Below, piece after piece: positions 59,901-64,000 of a stretch of DNA of 64,000 bases (position 1 is the first letter of the stretch; each line of letters starts with the position of its first letter). The stretch spans positions 1,058,501 through 1,122,500 of the forward strand of contig BSDZ01000103.1 of NCBI GenBank assembly GCA_030268105.1. Reading direction: 5' to 3'. The notes beneath the pieces are model-generated. The model had not been told where the DNA came from, did not search any database, and saw only the letters and a program-made list of their open reading frames with translations. Position numbers and translations under genes: made by a program. The DNA comes from Volvox africanus. Lineage: Eukaryota; Chlorophyta; Chlorophyceae; Chlamydomonadales; Volvocaceae.

Positions 59901-62900
59901 ACCTTCCAACTTCCCCACACCAAGCTCTACCTACTCCGTACATTGTAAATGTGATGCTCCCTTAGGCAGGACGTGCGAATGCTGCTTTGCTCCGAAACCT
60001 CTCGTTCGGTTCCTTCTCGCACTTCAGGTTCTTCGCTGTCCAGATAAGCACTCGCCCGAGGACAACAAAGACCGTGTGGACCTCGAGTACGACAACTCCG
60101 TTGATGCATGGGCCATGGGTGTTTTGGCGTACGAACTCATCGTGGGCCGGCCCCCATTTGGAATGGTACGCGGAATTCCTGCCCCTACCCAGCACCAGGA
60201 TTCATTTCATTAGCCTACCCGGCCCTACCCGGCCCTCCCAAAGCCTACCTGCTCGTGTGATCGGGTCTCCATACACAGAGTCATCCATACACCTTCATTA
60301 ATCACATACACATACACATACACATACACGTACACGTACACGTACACATACACATACACATACACAAATGGGCTCGTGCCACGCTTTCCTTTTCCATCCC
60401 CATCCCCATCTCCATCCCCGTGCTCATCCCCGTGCTCATGTCTATCCCCATCCCCGTCGCCAAGCATTCACACTGTGAGCATTTCCGTTTTGGGTCATCA
60501 TCTGACACGTATGCCTCGGCACCCTTAGCGTACAGTTCTGGATATCCCATGCGGTGCCTCATACATCATTACCATCGCTCTGCCTCCAGAGCTGCCGCGA
60601 GGCCACCATGAGGGCCATTGTGGCCGCAAGCCCCTCCATCCCCGAATGGATGTCACCTGGAGCCGCTGACTTCATCCGGGCGGCGCTTCAGCGAACCTCC
60701 GCCCGCCGCCTCCCCGTGGAGCGGCTGCTGCAGCACCCGTGGATTACGAGCAATGTGGGGAGCACCAGGTGCGGCCAGGAGACAAGGAGAAGGAGCTGGG
60801 CATGCGGCCTGGGAGGGGGAGAGGGAGCTGGGGAAGTGGGCTGCGGAAGGGAGAGGGAGCTGGGAAGTGGTGTGGGAGGGGGAGTGGGAGGGGGAGTGGG
60901 AGCTGGGAAGTGGTCTGGGAGGGGGAGAGGGAGCTGGGGAAGTGGGCTGCGGAAGGGAGAGGGAGCTGGGAAGTGGTCTGGGAGGGGGAGAGGGAGCTGG
61001 GAAGTGGTGTGGGAGGGGGAGAGGGAATTGAGGACGCAGTGAGTGTGAGAATGAAGGGGGAAAGGGGGATGGAATAGGGAGGACGCGGTGAGGGACACGA
61101 GGAGCGTGGGGGAAGGTAGCGGGTTGTGAGGACGCGGTGCGTGGTGAGGGTGAGAGGAGAGGTACGGCAGAAGATGACGAGCGTGGGTGACATGACTCCT
61201 CGGGGAGAGGGTATTCCTCGCAGAGTTGAAGGGGAGGGAAAGGAGGGTTTTAGGGTTTTATACACACCGACACGAAAGTGTGGTAAAAGCATTTCTCATG
61301 CCGTACATACACACCTGCAGGCTACACCAACCCGTTGCGCCGGTTCGGAATCCCGCTTGTAGCTTTGATGCGGCGGCGGCGATGGCATCTGCCGCCGCCA
61401 GCGCCATCGCCAGCCCATCGGCCGGCAGTGGCCCCGCTGCTGCTGCTGTCGCAACCCTTGCTGGCGAGGCCTCCGTCGCTCTTAGCTCCTCCAAAACCAT
61501 TTTCTACCATCCTAGCGGGCCATATAAACATCTTCTGACGACGCCGCAAACCTGCAACTCAGCATCTGCGAGTGAGCTTGGCGGTGGCCGTCCTGGCGGC
61601 GGTGGCATCGCCGTCACCGCCGCCATGGCGTACGGCAGCGACCAGCGGCCAGCCAAGCGTCAGGTCCAGCGTTGTCAGAGCGCGTCTATGGATGCTAGCA
61701 CCGCCAGCGGCGGCGGAGGTGCCGTCACTGCCACCGCCGCCATGGCGCCATCGTTCGGGTTGCCAGCGCAGCAAGGCTCGCAGCACGTGCACGTGCATCG
61801 TTTCCACGACAACATGTCGTACTGGATGACAGATGGAAACGGCTTTAGGCCGGATCCATTAGTCGGACTTGGCGACAGTGGCAATACCGCCCCGGCGGTC
61901 CCTTGTCAGCTTCTGCAGTCCCATCAGCAACAACCGGTATCGGCGGCATCAGTGGACGGATTCCTGTGGGGCTCCGCGGCGGTGGCGACACCGTCCGATC
62001 ATGGCGTCATTAGCTCAGTGGGAGCCCCCGGGTCGTTGGGACGCGCTCAGGATTACTACCAGTCTCAAATCGCCCGTGCCTTTGCTGATGCTGGCGCTGT
62101 CGCCGCCACCAGCTCGAGCGCTGGTGATGGCGGCGTCGCTGCGTACGGCGTCGACGCCATGCAACAACAACCTGGCGTTCAGACGATCCCGGAACATCAG
62201 TATCAGCAGTACCCGCAACTACTTCAGTTGCAGTACACGCAGCAGCAACAAGAACAGCAACGACAACATGTGGTCATGATGCACCAACAACACCAAGTCT
62301 TTCTTTTTCAACAGCAGCAACAGCAGCAGCAGCAGCAAATGGCTGCGTTGGAAGCTCAGCAGCAGCAGCAACAACAACAGCAACAGCGGCAGCAACTGGA
62401 TGTGGACTCCGCTTCTAGTGCGGAATGCACCACGATGGCAGCTCCGGTGGAACCTTCCGTACCACCGCGTACGGCAGCAGATTACTATCGGTTGCACTTA
62501 GAGGATGTCCGATCAGCAGGCATCGGATGTCGTACATCTCCAGGTGGTTCCCGTGGTCTGTCTCGCTCCTTTACCGCCCGCCACGCCAGTCGGACCGCCA
62601 GCAACGCTGGTGGCGGTGCGCCCTCCGCTACTGCCGCTGGCAGCGGCACCGGAGGCGCTCTGCATTCCGCGATGGCGGCACGACTGCTTCGGAACGTTAG
62701 TAGCAGCAGTAGCGGAGGTTCCATGAAGCGCCGTACGCCAGACACGCACGATTGGGACTTGCCGCTATTGCCGACGGCGCCGTTGCCGCAACAGGTTCAG
62801 TTGCAGTACATTTCGGCGGCGGGTCGGACTGCCAGCGGCGTCGCACAGGGATCTCCACTCAGCCGCAGCTCAGATGCATTCGTTGCCTCTGGCGGCGCAG

Positions 62901-64000
62901 CTGCGTTTTACACCACCGGCGGCGGCGCTGCTGCCGCCGCCGCCGCCGCCGCCGCCGCTGCCACGGCAATGTCAGGTGACGGTGGCCTGCTGACGCCATT
63001 CGGCCAATATTCCATGATACCTGGACCATCGGCGGCGCCGACGCTTCCAATGCATCCAACAGTTCCCACATTGGGAAGTTCTCTGTCCTTCACGTCATAT
63101 GGTTCCACCGGTGGCAGACCGAGCCGGCTTTCTAAGGCCTTTCGGCGCATGGATTCGTTGGATCCAGGGGAGGGCGGGTTGGGTTTCGGAGCAGAGCCTG
63201 GCAGCGATGGGTCCAGATCCGGTGGCAGTGGTAGCGGCAGCGGCCCACTGCCGGCGATGTTGCTGGCACCGCAGTACAGCGGTGCTACAGCAGCCATGGC
63301 GGCGCTTGACCAGCTGACATTGGCGTCGGGAGTACCTCCCAATACAGCTACTGCTGCTGCCGCGGCTGCGGCAGCGGCAACGGTAAACAACGGGAGCAGA
63401 CATTCAGCGGAGTCGCAGGATGGGCGATCCGCCACCGCATCTATGATGGCAGTGGCGATGCAAGTGGCGGCATGTATGGGTAACAGCTTCCAAGGCGCCC
63501 CTGGACCCGCCAGCGATGGGTGCGGCGACGGCGGCGGCAACGCCACCGCCGCAGCGGCGTACAACACCATGTCGGATTCTTGCAACCCCTCCTCCTCCGC
63601 CGCATCGACGGCTCTTACCGCAGCCAGCCTAGGCGGAACCTCTGCTCCTTACTGCGCCTCCGCCTGCAGCTACGGCTACTCTGCTGCCAGTGGCAGCAGC
63701 ACCTTTACTGTCGTGGGTGGTGGTGGTGGTGGTGGTGGTGGTGGTGGTGGTGGTGGTGGTGGTGGCGGCGGCGGCGGCGGTGCCGGCCTGAGCAGTCGTG
63801 CGCCGTCGATGACGACATGCGGTACCTTCTCCTCCGCAGCCCAGGGCATGGCAGCACTTCGCCTGTCGCTCCCGACGTCATTGCCACGACTTGGAATTCC
63901 CGCCGCCGGCAGTACGACCGGCAGTAGCTGCGGTGGCGGCGGCGGCGGTCCGGCCGTCATTGGGTTAAGATCTCACCCATTAAGCAGTCCGCAAATGACT
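56981..64000 (+). CDS. Aurora-like Ser/Thr protein kinase with long low-complexity tail, 3' end off the window
   Basis: Exons: 56981-57175, 57556-57612, 58288-58344, 58568-58692, 59249-59381, 60028-60165, 60590-60768 and 61321 to beyond 64000. All are in phase, giving 1,188 codons without a stop. A complete kinase domain is present: glycine loop VGSGAAS, VAIK lysine 51, helix-C VEREI, HRDIKPEN, DFG, activation loop TRLGTLDYMAPE, then WAMGVLAYELIVGRPPFG and HPWI. The GTLDYMAPE loop and overall order are Aurora-like. The best guess is the CALK/ALK type of Chlamydomonas, known to control flagellar disassembly and length. Its activating threonine (Thr193, from memory) would correspond to Thr182 here if the start is right. 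The last exon encodes a tail rich in Ala, Ser, Gln (62300-62400) and Gly (63717-63780). The start ATG is uncertain because 5' exons may be missing. Confidence 0.85.
59587..59694. repeat. 12-bp tandem repeat in a kinase intron
   Basis: About nine copies of CTCTACCACTGC lie in the intron 59382-60027. Because the unit is a multiple of 3, open frames (STTA and EAVV repeats) appear on both strands; they are not genes. Confidence 0.95.
60301..60366. repeat. 6-bp (ACATAC/ACGTAC) microsatellite in a kinase intron
   Basis: Tandem hexamers alternate ACATAC and ACGTAC blocks in the intron 60166-60589. They are followed by (CCCCAT)-like runs to about 60460. Confidence 0.9.
60806..61030. repeat. G-rich minisatellite in a kinase intron
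   Basis: GGGAGGGGGAGAGGGAGCTGG-type units with AGTGGTCTG or AGTGGGCTGCGGA linkers are repeated in the intron 60769-61320. The plus strand is almost pure purine with many G3-G5 runs. Confidence 0.9.
63717..63779 (+). repeat. Poly-glycine coding repeat
   Basis: A (GGT)n then (GGC)n run in the last kinase exon encodes more than 20 consecutive glycines. The frame remains open through it. Confidence 0.95.

Noticed and set aside
59366..59948. Open frames of (STTA)n and (EAVV)n repeats
   Set aside because: They arise from a 12-bp intronic tandem repeat between two well-supported kinase exons.
1..64000. CRISPR arrays, bacterial operons, riboswitches, rRNA genes
   Set aside because: None seen. Introns, TGTAA signals and protein content identify a eukaryotic nuclear region, and the tandem repeats lack spacer structure.

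Overview
This window is nuclear DNA from a volvocine green alga. The intron-rich genes have GT/AG boundaries and frequent TGTAA polyadenylation signals. The ribosomal protein S9 has an algal N-terminus. There are cilium genes (enkurin/FAP106 and an Aurora-like kinase) and a huge proline-rich extracellular-matrix gene. AT-rich spacers and moderate GC fit a colonial or multicellular relative (Volvox/Gonium type) better than Chlamydomonas reinhardtii; that placement is inference.

Layout. 1-4.7 kb: gene-free, with decayed LINE fragments, a 40-bp palindrome and a 3' hairpin. 4.76-7.44 kb (-): divergent cyclophilin, 5' end not located. 8.79-11.61 kb (+): five-exon gene of unknown function. 13.43-35.92 kb (+): one giant gene. 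Its seven exons join in frame to about 6,816 codons: signal peptide, N-terminal domain, about 4,200 residues of proline-rich shaft (with over 100 copies of a 42-bp coding minisatellite), a folded domain, a six-cysteine domain, a second shaft, a bacterial-surface-protein-like domain, one membrane helix and a long cytoplasmic tail. 35.9-39.8 kb: gene-poor. 39.84-44.98 kb (-): complete 11-exon mitochondrial-type lipoyl synthase. 45.35-46.76 kb (+): RPS9, divergent from lipoyl synthase across 373 bp. 47.97-52.94 kb (-): eight-exon SKA3-like kinetochore gene. 53.53-55.85 kb (+): enkurin/FAP106. 56.98-64.0 kb (+): Aurora-like kinase whose long Gln/Gly/Ala-rich tail runs off the window.

Coding models were built by hand from open frames, splice sites and reading phase. 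For lipoyl synthase, RPS9, enkurin, the kinase and SKA3 every modelled junction keeps the frame. No operon-like logic is expected. Two divergent pairs (lipoyl synthase/RPS9 and SKA3/enkurin) share short promoter regions, and enkurin and the kinase are ciliary neighbours. The standout is the giant gene, which predicts a membrane-anchored fibre potentially more than a micrometre long.
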